NCBI GenBank assembly: GCA_020205615.1
Contig: CM035152.1
Location: forward strand, 112,958,111-113,022,110
Reading direction: 5' to 3'
From: Panax quinquefolius
Taxonomy: Eukaryota; Streptophyta; Magnoliopsida; Apiales; Araliaceae
DNA: 64,000 nucleotides
In this document: piece after piece, positions 1 through 11,870 of the stretch
Layout: every line of letters starts with the position of its first letter
Numbering within the stretch: position 1 is the stretch's first letter
The notes under the pieces: model-generated
Seen by the model: the letters and a program-made list of their open reading frames with translations, nothing else
Told to the model about the DNA's origin: nothing
Databases searched by the model: none
Position numbers and translations under genes: made by a program

Positions 1-751
1 TATCATATGAATCAATAATTAATTATTCACAAATAATATTACTGTAATCACATTTATGATGATACGGTAGTGCTCCGTGAAAGAGAGGGGCTTCCGATAA
101 GGATTTCTCCTCTTGCGCCGCAATTAGGTGACCAAACCTCTCCTCGATGTAACTTTCTAGACATCGCCAATAATGCTATCTAATAATATTATTCAAATAA
201 TATGAATTATTGATCCGATAATGGAGATAATGTGCGGTGACAATTATTGAACAACAATAATATAAAATATCAACGCAAAGAATTATTGAATCAATAAAAT
301 AAAATATTGAACAAGAATTCATCGTGAAAATTATTGAGTAGTGCCTTTTACGTAAGGATCAATAATTCAACAATATTGTGCAATACTGTAAAGCCATCGC
401 ATGCAACCACGCAGACATCGTATTTTAACCAACGGGTATTCCAGCAGTCTTAATTCAGAATAACTACGCCGTTATTTTTAACCAACTTATATTCGCTGTT
501 TTTCTTCATCCAATCGCTTTCACTATGGGCTCCATACACGGTCAGCGCTGGCCGCATTTAATATTCTCGACGTAAAAGAATATTCCACGACCAAACGAAT
601 ATTCCCAAACAATAATGAATACTTTATACCCCCCTTGTTTATTTTGAAAATTTTTTCATATATCACCTTAACTTTAACTTTTATCAATTTAACCAATTCA
701 TTGAATAGAAAAATTGAATACTTTTATTTCATAAAATTCTTTGGTCTTACA
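1..751 (-). repeat. Element A 3' LTR, U3 part
   Basis: The first 751 bp (minus-strand sense) of the A LTR, cut by the window edge. It matches 3758-4510 throughout, with long identical AT-rich stretches interrupted by short, messy differences around CG-containing sites. It starts TGTAAGACC at 751, directly after the polypurine tract. Confidence 0.85.
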
Positions 752-1083
752 ATCTCCCTCCTTATGAAATTTCGTCCTCGAAATTTACGTGCACTCGTAT
801 TTCAAAGAGTTGAGAATACCTTGTTTTCATTTCGATCTATCTCCCCTCGTCATCATGATTTCTCCATTGCTTTCATCTCCCGTATTTAGGATATCATTCT
901 AGAATACGACAAAAAACAAAGGTTAATTGAAAGCAAATTAACATATCACATAATATCTCGATATTATGACCGACCAACAAATAAGCTTAGGTAGGACACA
1001 CTAGCGAAGGATTTACTCATCTCTCCCTCCTAGTTCTATTCCCCGATCTCCGCCAGAGATCATATCCTAAGCTCGATACTAAA
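752..1083 (-). other. Element A internal remnant: polypurine tract, tail of pol, primer binding site
   Basis: The whole internal region is 332 bp. On the minus strand, bases 1083-1064 read TTTAGTATCGAGCTTAGG, a decayed tRNA-Met-type primer site (TGGTATCAGAGC class). Bases 767-752 form the purine tract ATAAGGAGGGAGAT just before the 3' LTR, preceded by the motif AATTTCGAGGACGAAATTTC that marks the end of pol in these elements. Bases about 752-890 match C at 50595-50720, and about 895-1083 match C at 54410-54583. The 5' leader is therefore joined straight to the last part of pol, with gag and nearly all of pol missing. Confidence 0.8.
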
Positions 1084-2159
1084 TGTAACAACCCCAAAAT
1101 AGGTCCATTCCATCCAACCTATTACGAGTCGTTAAATACGTGGTACGTAAATAACTACAACTTTATTACAACAATTGTCAGGCAAAATACAACAACACAT
1201 ATGTTGTGAGTTTGGATACCAATATATACCAAATGTAACTCGGACACCACTTGGATAACACGTCACCATGACACCTTACATAAAGGTACAGTCAAAAACT
1301 GTTTTAGAAATTAGAAACTTTGGGAAGTGCTCAAGGAAACCTTCGTACATGGGAGGCCATGCTTTTAGGTTATGGTAGATATCATATGGCCACAGAATTA
1401 TCCTTGGTTAACCCAATAAACCCCAAAGAAAAACGAGAAGATTACTATCATATTCTTCCCAATGGTGAGTCTTCTCTTGACATATCATTATCTCCACTGT
1501 CTCTAATTGGGTATTATACTCCAAACAAACACCAAGATTATATAGGTAGTGCTTGTAAATATACTCAAGTGGATGAAAGCACAACCATGTCTTATGATAA
1601 CACGAGGTTGTATGTCATTAGACATCTTGTATGATAGTGACAAAACACCATTCCAAGTTAAATTTACCTCACCTCAACATCTATAGACCACCACTCTATT
1701 CCCTCGCTATCCCGCTCGACCCAAATACTACACTTTTATTACACGAAAGGAATTGTGAAACAAAAGGGTGAAAGCACAACTAGCTCAAGAAGAATATTAT
1801 GACTAAAGATAAATAAATTATCAATAGTCTTCATCAAGAATAAATCGTAGATTTAGAACATACGGTAGATGATAAAACTTTTCAACCATAGTTGCAATGG
1901 AATGAGTAATCCATTAGAAGAGTCGAATAGACTATAAAGTCTATTGTCTTTTCCATGTTAAAAATCCACCAACAATGTTTTATCCTCGTAACATCAATCA
2001 ACAATTTCGCCCACAATCACGTGTATAACCTCATAATCGTAATTGTAGTTCTAAATTCCTTTCCTCATCCAAGACAAAGATAATTTTCATCACTTGTCTT
2101 TTACCTCAAACATCAAAGATCATGGTTATACCAAATCACAGTTCCTCGCTCATAATCAT

Positions 2160-2490
2160 ACTAATAAATTCATCTTCGCACCACGGGCCAAAGATATTCA
2201 TCAACATTCATCTTTACACTACAAAGCAAAGATATTCAACAACGGGTCATCTTTGCATTATAAGCCAAAGATATTCATCAATAATTCATCTTCACTACTG
2301 TGCTAAGATATTCATCAACAAGTCATCTTTTGCACTATGAAAGCAAAAGATATTCATCAATAATTCATCTTTGCAGACCATCTTGCTAAAGATATTCATC
2401 GATTGTTCATGTTCATTTAAACACTGCTCATTTCAGACTACAAAAGCCAAAGATATTCTTCTAAATCATTCATCTTTGCGTTGGTTTTAT
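2160..2490 (-). repeat. Hairpin tandem repeat in the A LTR (about 39-bp units)
   Basis: About eight imperfect units, each with an inverted pair CAAAGAT ... ATCTTTG around a short spacer, on the plus strand as CAAAGATATTCATC alternating with TCATCTTTGCA. The same array is longer in D (27530-27965) and shorter in both C LTRs (48460-48672, 55160-55355). Confidence 0.75.
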
Positions 2491-2716
2491 CCACGCCCAA
2501 AAATACCTCAAAATAATCATAGTGGTGTAAAATTCAAGAATGATCAAAACATGGATACAATCAAAGCTAGTATCCGAATAGATATTTTAAACGAAAGAAA
2601 AATTTTCATTTTCTATTGAATAGTCTCGATATATCGTGAATAAGGCCGTACACGTGAATAAGAACTCCGACACCAAAAGATAGAAATTCCAATAAAAAAC
2701 ATTTTCACGCTTCATT

Positions 2717-2790
2717 AATAGTACTCGTGAATAGTAACTCGTGAATAGTAACTCATGAATAGTAACTCGTGAATAAGAAACTTCATGAAT
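2717..2790 (-). repeat. Short tandem repeat of GTGAATAGTAACTC type
   Basis: About five copies of a 14-16 bp unit, GTGAATAGTAACTC or ATGAATAGTAACTC. The same repeat is at 49010-49095 and 55690-55775 in the C LTRs, at the equivalent position between the hairpin array and the TATA box. Confidence 0.8.
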
Positions 2791-4510
2791 AAGAACCTAG
2801 GATATGAAAAAGTTCCAAATTTGATAAAAACTTCCAACCAATATTTCAAAGATAATGATATCAAGAAATAATATCATCCGAGAAGAAAATAACATCCCTT
2901 ACTATCCCTTACTATCCCTTACCTCAAAAGAGCAAGACTTCCGACGGGATATCTGATATGACGTCAAGGAAACTTCAGACCGATGAATATCAACTCACCA
3001 AGTATCTAAATACTCACAAATTACACTCAATAATCTAGAGAGAGAAAGAGAAAACTTTGTTTCGGTGTGATTTTCAATTCTAACTTAGCCCTCTATTTAT
3101 AGGAAAATGTTAAGACGCCAAGGACTTAACTGCAACCCCGATGGCTTTACTCGCTACTATTCCCACCCACCACATTTGAAATAAAATTCAGCACATTTCT
3201 TCACCAACCACAAGTGGGGCCCACTCAATTCTAGAATTTTCCACCAAAATCAATTATAAACCTAATTTCCTAATCACCACCTCTTAAAATTCATAACAAA
3301 TCATTCGTTTCATTTTTAATTCGGCTCAAAATTTGTGGACATATACTCAACTTATGTATGTATAATATATCCAAAATTACAACGATCCAACGACGGATCA
3401 AAATTTATAACTCACTTAATATAGTCAAGAACACCGATTTTTTGGACTATTAGTCCTTGGACCAAGCCATTCAAAATTTCACCAACTTAAATATCTACAA
3501 AGAATTTTGGGTGATTCAAATTTCTAAAGTTATCTTACTTCTAGGCTTTCTTTTGATATATGGCTCATCTCTCTTAACTCATTATATATTAAAGAGTTAT
3601 GGATTTTACAAAATCAAGTAATAAACTAATTTTTCCGAAAATCCCATATTTTGTTCTCCATTTCGACAAATCGATAAAACACCTCATCATTAATTCCTTC
3701 ACTTATAACCACATAAATAAATCCATCATTTATATCCACATCAAATAAATATTTTCTTATCATATGAATCAATAATTAATTATTCACAAATAATATTACG
3801 TAATCACATTTATGACAACCAAAGCCGCTCCTCGAGAAAGAGGGGCTTTCAGATAAGGATTTCTCCTCATTGGCCGCAATTAGGTGACCAAACCTCTCCT
3901 CGATGTAACTTTCTAGACATCGCTAATAATGCTATCTAATAATATTATTCAAATAATATGAATTATTGATCCGATAATGGAGATAATGTGCGTTGACAAT
4001 TATTGAACAACAATAATATAAAATATCAATGCAAAGAATTATCGAATCAATAAAATAAAATATCGAATAAAGAATAATCGTGTGAAAATTATTGAGTAAA
4101 GGCTTCTTCACGTAAGGATCAATAATTCAACAATATCAGGTAATACCGTAGTGCATCATTGGCAACCACGCCAGACATCGTATTTTAACCACCGGGTATT
4201 CCAACAATTTTAATTCAGAATAACTACGCCAAGTTATTTTTAACCAACTTATATTTGCTGCTTTCTTCATCCAATCGCTTTCCAGTTATGGGCCTACATA
4301 CGGTCGCTATTTGCCGTGCATTTAATATTCCCTAACGTAAAGAATATTCCACACCAAACTAATATTCCCAGACAATAATGAATACTTTATACCCCTTGTT
4401 TATTTTGAATTTTTTTCATATATCACCCTTAACTTTAACTTTTATCAATTTAACCAATCATCGAATAGAAAAATTGAATACTTTTATTTCATAAAATTCG
4501 GGGTCTTACA

Positions 4511-5984
4511 AGTACTGTCTTCAATGGCCACATCCCTAGCAGATAGGGCGGCATCCCGCTCCACAATCAATGCATCCCTAGCTGATCTAGCCTCATCCCT
4601 CTCTAACAGAGCAACGTCTCTCCCATCAAGAGCTGTCAACATCGAGGCCCTAGCATGATCTCTATCATAGGTCATCAGATGTAGGCTCTGCTCCAAATAC
4701 TATGCTGAATACTGATAAACAGTGGCCCTCGGGGTGGGAGAATCCATCACAAATGCTGGCAACCCAGCAGTCAAATCCCCATCGATGGGAATGTCAGCCT
4801 CCTCCATAGGCTCCTCATCGTCGGAATCAATATCCTGCACTGTGGATACTACCATAGTTGATGCAGTCTCTATCTCCATCCATGCTGAATACTTTGCAGA
4901 ATAACCCAGATGACTAACAGAAAAATCAGCTAGCTCTCACTGATCCCAACAGGCATACAACCTGGATCTGTCCTCTGTTGATAAACGGTGTGAAGCAAAC
5001 CGCTGACTCACTGCCCCCTCAAATGGATGGAAATTCTGAAACTGGTCAAACTGACACATCACGGCCAGTGGGTGGTAGGTTATCATCCCTCTCAAACCAG
5101 CTAGAGGAAGATAATCCATGCCCGGAGCATGAGTAATGAAGTTGTAGGGTGAACTAAGCCCTGTGACACGGCGAGATAATAACGGATCTCCAATCCTCGC
5201 CAGAAAGTCGACCAAGATGCAAAGATATGTACACTCCATAAATTTGAAAAGAGTACGACATGGCTATATCATGGGTGAAATAATACCCATGCAGTCTGAA
5301 TATGCCAATCGGTCTCAAGTGTGACATAAACCACACGTACAGCATGACCGAGCTGCCTGTGAACACTCCTGCTGGATAAGTGTAGCAATATGTGGCCGAC
5401 CTCAGAGTCTCTATCATAATCATCGGTATGATGGTGTGACCCTCTTTGAGAGCTCTCACTACAATAATAACGCCAATGTCCAACTCATCCATATACCATG
5501 GCATGTAGGCGTATGACAATATGCACAGTAGCAGTACATCCACTCTGGATAAACGCCAATGATCCTCCAGTGTGGTGAAATCCTCAGAATACCGTGAATA
5601 ACTATCCTCGGAGCCAAATCTATCAAATAGAAAATGCTGGGATATCACGTGGCCAGATGTAATCTCATCCTGTACCTCCCTGCGCCTCAATCCGGTGAGG
5701 GTCATGAACTGTCTATTCATGTCTCTGATCGCCATATGCACGCAAGGTCTATTCAACGGTAGCATCATCAACCGTGCATACTCCTCCAGAGTGGGAGTCA
5801 ACTCCTGGGTCCCGAATCGGAAAACCTGTCTTTCCGGTACCAAATGCTCTAACATACCCTCCACGAATCCTTTGGGAACCTGAAACATCAACAGGGTCAT
5901 AGTATGTTGTAACAAATGATCTACAGTCACCCTGTCTGATGGTAACATGTTATCATACCACGATCGCATACCCGATGCCACCAA
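4511..5984 (-). pseudogene. Antisense DUF7745-like (plant mobile domain related) gene of F, coiled-coil tail
   Basis: Gene antisense to the Tat element, 3' of where pol would be. The first 276 codons are open (5984 to 5157) and hold FRFGTQELTPTLEEYARLM, the family signature (F..Q.L.PTLEEY) of DUF7745 proteins often found in plant retroelements, then several hydrophobic stretches. Near 5160-5240 the frame shifts and continues to 4937 (GMDYLPLAGLRGMITYH). The C-terminal part (about 4700-4511) is a charged heptad-like region of repeated 'RDxA' (ERDEARSARDALIVERDAAL), likely a coiled coil. E carries the same protein at 21637-23384. Function is unknown; related domains are usually annotated as aminotransferase-like or transposase-derived. 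It is truncated by A at 4511. The family call is from memory of motifs and is moderately sure. Confidence 0.7.
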
Positions 5985-6224
5985 AAATGGTGGGGTATGA
6001 TCAATACGGGCTAAGCGTCAAGAAGACAGACATCACATGACGTCGTGTGATAAGACCTTCCAGGGGTTAATGCTGAATATCTCTGGACATACATACGTAT
6101 GCATAACATAGCAACCTGCATCATACAATAGATGGCAATATGATATATGGAATGGAAAACTGTACATACATTCCTAAGTATATCATCATCTAATACATCT
6201 CTGTACAACTAAAATACCGGGAAA

Positions 6225-6335
6225 TGGGGCGAAGCTACCCAACAACTAACAGAGGCCTATCAAAAGATATAGTGAGAATGGAGCGAAGCTACCCTAGCAT
6301 CTAAACAAAGGCCTAACAAAAGAGATAATGAGAAA
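6225..6335. repeat. Two-unit tandem repeat of about 54 bp between the antisense genes
   Basis: Units contain GAAGCTACCCAACAACTAAC then AGGCCTATCAAAAGATATAG, repeated imperfectly. The same pair is in E at 23550-23665. It sits between the PMD tail and the DUF7745-like gene and may belong to an intron or spacer. Confidence 0.65.
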
Positions 6336-6840
6336 TATACATGAAAAGAAGTCAATGGTATCGATGTCTACATCGTCAATCCTTTCCACCTGATGTAACA
6401 CCTCCTGAGTCACTAGATCTCTATCTCCAGGGATGTCAGGCCTATACAAGGGAGGATCTGCACCGGCAAAGCCATATGGGTCACCTGAGGGGCCAGCGCC
6501 AGAGCTGGAAGGATCAAAAGTGTCTGCCTCTGAAGGATCTCTACCCAAGTTTCGGATAAAGAAATGTGTCCGGTCCAATTGCCTGGTCAAAGCTGTAACT
6601 TTGTGTCACATGAGTGGATCTCGACAAAGGCTAGCTAATCCATCATCATCACGGATCACGGAACCATATCCCCATAAAGCGTGTGGCGCGGTTACGAGCT
6701 CCAATGGTACGAGGGAACCACCAATCTTTGGAACATCTCCTGAGTGCAGGGACCCTCTGACAATATGAAACCATCAACCCCAACAGTGGGATATCAATGA
6801 TGGGTGACTGCAAAACAGACCAATAACGCCTAGCAAGAGG
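6294..6840 (-). pseudogene. Antisense PMD gene of F, C-terminal remnant
   Basis: On the minus strand 6590-6297 encodes the same tail as E 23939-23673, with DRTHFFIRNLGRDPSEADTF followed by a Ser/Pro/Gly-rich linker. Bases 6600-6840 match the end of the PMD domain in E (23950-24170) with frameshifts. The rest of the domain is deleted: after 6840 the sequence passes directly to the GC-rich 3' repeats. Nothing here can make a full protein. Confidence 0.65.
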
Positions 6841-6841
6841 C

Positions 6842-7085
6842 TCCCCGACGAGGGTTACAACCGGTTACGAATCGATGACGATATCCCCACGGCGGGGTTA
6901 CAACTTATAAAGTTATGAATCGATGGCGTATCCTGGCGGGGTTACAACACCGAAGTTATGAACTGATGATGTATCCCCGGCGGGGGTTACAATGCCGAAG
7001 TTATAAGTTGAAAAAGTATCCCTGGCGAGGGTCACAACGCAAGTCTTTTAAACATCCACGTATCCCCAGCGAGGGTCACAACGCG
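6842..7085 (+). repeat. GC-rich tandem repeat upstream of the F polypurine tract
   Basis: Six imperfect units of about 44 bp, each with TATCCCCGGCGGGGGTTACA followed by ACGCCGAAGTTATGAA or variants. Unit starts are near 6842, 6882, 6930, 6971, 7017 and 7060. CCCCGGCGGGG is self-complementary. A shorter array is in E at 31098-31335. Bases 7086-7563 after it are 3' untranslated sequence with no gene that I can see. Confidence 0.8.
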
Positions 7086-7563
7086 ATGCAACCATTGACA
7101 CACACATCAATGAAGGTCAAGCAGCCTTGACAATGCACCCAGAAGGGATCTATCCGGTGATACACACATCAGTGGAGGTCAGGCAGCCCTGATAATATAT
7201 ACTGTTGGAAGTAACTCCGAGAGGATGATGGGATATATTATACACATCCTCACACATATAAAGCTTTATCCCCACAGATCTCTTGTACACAAGAGGCACC
7301 TCTATGGAGTAGAAGTCTGTGTCTAGGATTAAAGACTTTGGTGATATCCCAAACGTCAACATCCTTGAAGACTTGGATCGCATGTCCAAGACATTACTGA
7401 TTGTCATCCCAATAGGATTAACAGGGAACCGGCAATCATTTTCATTCATGCATCATACATTTGCATCATGTTCTTTGCAGCGTAGCATCATGTTTATCTT
7501 GTTGCATTTTCAAGTGTACAGGGTTCTTTATCCTATCCATGCCTTGCATTGCATGAATATGAT

Positions 7564-7575
7564 AAAGAGGGCATC
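7564..7575 (+). other. Polypurine tract of F
   Basis: AAAGAGGGCATC directly before the TGTAGACAC start of the 3' LTR. E has AAAGAGGGGCATC in the same place (31855-31867). It primes plus-strand DNA synthesis in this class of element. Confidence 0.75.
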
Positions 7576-8727
7576 TGTAGACACTCGAATTTTTTTTGCA
7601 CACCAGCATCGACATTGCGGGAGAGGGCGATTAAGTCTTTCGGAGATAACCACGGAAGGCATTTCACATCCATTCTGGATACTACCGAAAGTTCAGTCTC
7701 AACCCTGGAACACACCTCGGGAGTATCATTTCCAACCTCAGAGATAATCCCGACTTTCATCCTCGGAGATAATCCCAAGGAATGTTGTTGCAGTTCTGGC
7801 GATAACTCCGGAAATGCTTGTTTCAAATGCATGCAATCAGCTTCAATCTCAAACCTCCTGTCGAGGCACTCATACCTCAGACCCGGAGCTAACACTGGGC
7901 AGACAGGCACACTCACAGATGACCTTGCGACATTCAAACACTTGCAGCAGTCCAATCTCAGATGTAACCCTGAGCAACGTCTGCTTTCAACTCAAACCGG
8001 AGATAACCCCGGTGAGGAGTCAAACGTCATCTTGCCACCTCAACACCTACGCGTCATCTCAACACTTCATACATACATACATACAACAATGCCCTACAAG
8101 AACCAAGGAGTTCCAATCCTGAGTGACTATTGCGCATGGCAGCACACCGGATAGAATTTGAAGCTTGAAGACCACGGGCATGGTCCCCTCTTCCTGACTT
8201 CGTACAACCTCTAATCCTATGTCATTGCGTAACTCTTGACACAAGCGGTCCGAAGATGGTCTTATATACCTCGTTCAGATGCTCGGATTGAAGTTCTGCA
8301 AGTTCGAGCATATATTACAGTGCACGAGTGTACGTACTTCAAGACGATGGAACCCGCAGAGCCCAGGGCACCCCGGGCAGCAACGGGTGAAACTGTGGCT
8401 CCCCCCCCCTCTATAAATAGAGGGCTTGGGGTAGTCATTTGAGAAAGAAAGAAAGGCGAGGAAGCCCTGTCTAATTTTCTTTGTACACACCCCATATTGA
8501 GTGTTTCCTCATTTTAAACATCTGTTAGCTCACATATAGCTATATTTTTACCGGCGGGAGTTGAGTGTTTATCCATATAGAGTCATAGAAGCCTGCATTG
8601 GTAGCCCACTGTATGTCTTCTCACACTCTATAAAGCCTTTCTCTTCATCTTTGCACACACTATTCTACACATTGAGAGTAGTGTTGTGTGCGTATGCCCG
8701 GACTTCGATCCATGATTTTCATTTCTA

Positions 8728-8766
<39 letters not shown>

Positions 8767-9032
8767 TTATATATCTATATATTTATATATAGACTAACAT
8801 TATCGAGTTATGCCTCGATTGAGCCTAGACTTATGTCTGGAGCATTTACTTGCTTTATATATATATTATATTTAGTCCCGCCTAGAGTTTACTTCGTGGC
8901 GGTTGATCGTCTTTACTGCTTTCTTTACATTTAGTCCCGCCTGGAGTTTACTTCGTGGCGGTTGATCGAATTTACTACTTTATTTACTTTTCTGATCCCC
9001 CGTGGAGTTGCTTCGTGGTGGTTGATCATGTC

Positions 9033-9064
<32 letters not shown>

Positions 9065-9958
9065 GCTTTTATATATTTACATTTTTCATCCCCCATGGAG
9101 TTGCTTCGTGGTGGTTGATCATGTCTGTATATATATATTTACAGCTTTTATATATATAATTGCTTACTGCTTTTCATATAAACTGCGGTATTATGTGAGC
9201 CTAGGATAATCATGTGATCACAGATTCATTCTATTGAATCTAGATTCGGTTCGTGATGGACATTTTCAAATGTAGCGACTTGTACATTATTCTGATGTCT
9301 CGAATTTCCTTGGATGGCTATCATACTTTCATGAGGAGTTCTAAGATCGCCAGATATTATTTTTCTCGAAGATGCCTCGCATCTCAAAAATAAAAGCAAA
9401 CAAGCCGAACATCTAATAATAAAATGGAAGTATCAAAGGCCTCAATTACTATTGAGCATATGGTTTGAAAAACCTCTTTTACAAAACCTCATTGTTATAT
9501 CTTGTTTAAAATTGAATTTTTATATAAATTTAAACCCTCTGCATATAAGTGCGAACGAGGCATATCACTACTTCCAAATAATTGCACATTGATCCACACA
9601 CATACACACACACACATTCATATAACAGTTTCTTAAAAAGTGGCGGTCACAGTAGTGGCAAAGACGGATGATCTGGGAACACCTTCCTCCGCATAATCAA
9701 GCCCCGAACCCAAATTAATCTCGGTTTATTGAGACTGGTTTAGCGATGTCACATCATTTGGTCGATGTGCAAACCTTTTTCGGATTGTGTTGGTGCAACC
9801 GAGTTAAAAACACCCAATGGCATTGTTAAAGTCAAATCGTTGACATTACACGTACGCCGGATTTTTTTTCACTTGTTTTTTCAAACAAATCTCACATAAC
9901 AATGAGAACACCAAAGAACAAGTAACGAAAAGGAAAGCTAAAAATCCCGACGTCGACA
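7576..9958 (+). repeat. Element F 3' LTR (2.38 kb)
   Basis: Starts TGTAGACACTCG and ends GACGTCGACA, like both E LTRs. It contains a U3 with repeated GGAGATAACCCCGG-type motifs (7640-8000), a TATA box (8412-8419), and AT dinucleotide runs (8728-8764, 9033-9059). It is more diverged from the two E LTRs than they are from each other by eye. The right flank TTCAA is the expected target duplication; its partner is off the window. Confidence 0.88.
8412..8419 (+). promoter_or_regulatory. TATA box of the F LTR
   Basis: TATAAATA within CCCTCTATAAATAGAGGGCT, itself a palindrome (CCCTCTAT/ATAGAGGG). It is preceded by a C-run and is conserved in E at 11863 and 32748. Transcription should start about 30 bp downstream. 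Confidence 0.75.
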
Positions 9959-11000
9959 TTCAAAAACACTCAAGAAACATCTATAACGACGGTTCTATCA
10001 TTATAGGAACCCTTTAGTGACAGTTTCCTTATAAATTAATTATTTTATTTAATAAATATAGAAAAATAGTTTTTAATTATTAAAAATTCTTATTAAATTC
10101 CTAAAAATTATTTTAAAGCCTAAAAATGGGTTTTTAATAATTTTGAATATATTTAATTAATATTTATTATTTTTGAAATATTAATAGTATTTAATTTATT
10201 TAATTATAATATTAAATAAATTATTTAAAAATGATTTTAATACTTAAAAATCATTTAAAATTATATTATGGTATAAGAAAATATTTTAAGTTATTTTTAA
10301 TAACTTTTAATATTTTGTGATGAATTTCATTAATAATTTATTATTAGTGGTAATTAATTTATTTAATAAATGTATTAAATAAATTATGGAAAAATAAATT
10401 AATGATTTAAAATTATATAAAAATGATTTAAGGAATATAAAATATTTTAATTTATAAAATATAACTTTTGATATTTTGTTATGAAATACATTAATATTTA
10501 ATATTAATGACAATTATTTAATAATGGTTTTAAGTACTTTAAAATCATTTAAAGGTAATAATAAGTTATTAAAATACTTTGAGATAATATAAGTATATTA
10601 TAATATTATGTTAAGGATTTCATTAATATATAATATTAATGATAATGGAATTAATAATATGATATTTAGAATTGAAAATTCATGATAAATGATAATAATT
10701 ATTTTAAAAAATTTATGAGCTATAGAAAATTATTTTTATTGTTTAATAAATTATCTAAGATAATTGTGTTGCGTTTAGACGAATTCTTAGGGATAATAGG
10801 CTTGTGAATTATCTGACTAGGTCATCGGGATGTCAGAATTGTATCGGATTCAACTCAGACTGCAATAGTTTGACTTGATACTAGGTCTTATGTGTTGTAT
10901 AGACTGATAGGATTATGTGTTATGTGTTTAGGTTATTTTATAATTATATATAACAGTATTATACTGTGATGATATTATTCTAATATTTGGAGATCAGTAT
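9959..11000 (+). repeat. Element H, LTR fragment left of E (Tekay-like, B family)
   Basis: AT-rich LTR sequence between F and E. Its start (CTATAACGACGG near 9981) and the AT-rich tandem repeats after it match B at 58480-59500 in the same orientation, so it is a diverged LTR of B's family. The last five bases (10996-11000, AGTAT) are the left TSD of E; H resumes at 34398. No coding sequence is visible. Its own left end is off the window beyond F. Confidence 0.75.
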
Positions 11001-11862
11001 TGTAGACACTCAAAATTTTTTACACACCTGTTACTAACATTGCAGGATGACAGATTCGTCTTTCGGACATAACCCTAGAAGACAGCTCACATCCATTTCA
11101 GGATACTAGCGGAAGTTCAGTTTCAACCCTGGACCACACACCGAGAGTATCAGTCTCAACCCCGAAACACACACCGGGAACATCATTTCCAACCTCGGAG
11201 ATCACCCCGAGTTTCATCCTTAGCGATAACACCAAGGAATACTGTTGCAGTTCCGGCGATAACTCTGGAAATGCTTGTTTCAAATGCATGAGATCAGCTT
11301 CAATCAGACCTCTCGCCGAGGCACTCATACCTCAGACCCGGAGCTAACACCAGGCAGACAGGCATTCTCACAGATGACCTTGCTGAATTCAACACTTGCA
11401 GTAGTCCAATCTCAGATGTAACCCCTGAGCAACGTCTGCTTTCAACTCAAACTGGCGATAACCCCGGTGAGGAGACATACGTCATCTTGCTACCTCAACA
11501 CCTGCGCATCGTCTCAACACTTCATACATACATACATACAACAATGTCCTACAAGAACCAAGGAGTTCCAATCCCAAGGGACTATTATGCGTGGAAGTAC
11601 ACCGGATAGAATTTGAAGCTTGAAGACCATGGGCATGGTCCCCTCTTCCTGACTTCGTACAACCTCTAATCCATGTCATTACGTAACTCTCGACACAAGT
11701 AGTCCGAAGAAGGTCTTATATACCTCGTTCAGATGCTCGGATTGAAGTTCTGCAAGTTTGATCAGACATTATAGTGCATGAGTGCACGTACTTCGAGACG
11801 ACGGGACCCGCAGAACATGGGGCACCCCGGGCAGTCGCAGGTACACCTGTGGCTCCCCCCTC

Positions 11863-11870
11863 TATAAATA
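11863..11870 (+). promoter_or_regulatory. TATA box of the E 5' LTR
   Basis: TATAAATA in the same CCCTCTATAAATAGAGGGCT context as F; this would drive the genomic transcript of E. Confidence 0.75.

Larger units (their letters stand above)
1..4510 (-). mobile_element. Element A: Tekay-family chromovirus deletion derivative (3' LTR runs off the left edge)
   Basis: Minus-strand LTR retrotransposon. Bases 1-751 repeat 3758-4510 (751 against 753 bp), so two copies of one LTR lie in direct orientation with only 332 bp between them. The LTR starts TGTAAGACC (minus strand, at 4510 and 751) and ends TTGGGGTTGTTACA (at 1084). The right flank at 4511 is Tat element F in mid-gene, so A was inserted into F; the first bases there, AGTAC, are the expected target duplication, whose partner lies off the window. 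There is no coding capacity beyond a pol tail. It shares LTR blocks with C and D, so I place all three in one family group; the chromodomain remnant in C points to the Tekay lineage. Confidence 0.85.
1084..4510 (-). repeat. Element A 5' LTR (3.43 kb)
   Basis: Complete LTR with TG...CA ends. The minus-strand promoter is a TATA box at 3094-3101 (TATAAATA) followed by AGAGGGCTAAGTTAG, a segment shared with D (26105) and C (56051). Downstream it holds the GAATAGTAAC repeats (2717-2790) and the ATCTTTG/CAAAGAT hairpin array (2160-2490). Compared with solo LTR D it lacks a block of about 0.9 kb. The open frame 1320-1634 on the opposite strand lies in the R/U5 part and is probably chance. Confidence 0.85.
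4511..9958 (+). mobile_element. Element F: Tat/Ogre-type Ty3/gypsy element, 3' portion only
   Basis: Plus-strand Tat element represented by its 3' internal region (4511-7575) and a full 3' LTR (7576-9958). It is cut at 4511 by the insertion of A; the rest should lie left of A, outside the window. It is collinear with E (4511 matches about 21847; 6590 matches about 23940), but it jumps near 6840 from E's position about 24170 to about 31090, so it lacks most of the PMD gene. The right flank is the H LTR. Confidence 0.85.

Noticed and set aside
1320..1634. 104-codon open frame, also partly open in D (28614-28808, minus)
   Set aside because: It lies antisense in the R/U5 part of an LTR, is frameshifted in D, shows no known motif, and the opposite strand is open as well. 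Conservation follows from LTR homology.
7150..8244. Several 60-200 codon open frames in both strands of F's 3' end and LTR
   Set aside because: They overlap each other on both strands in GC-richer LTR sequence, are not conserved as frames in E, and carry no domain motif.
10000..10790. Matrix attachment or replication origin in the AT-rich block
   Set aside because: The AT-richness is explained by the H LTR and its tandem repeats, and nothing more specific is visible.
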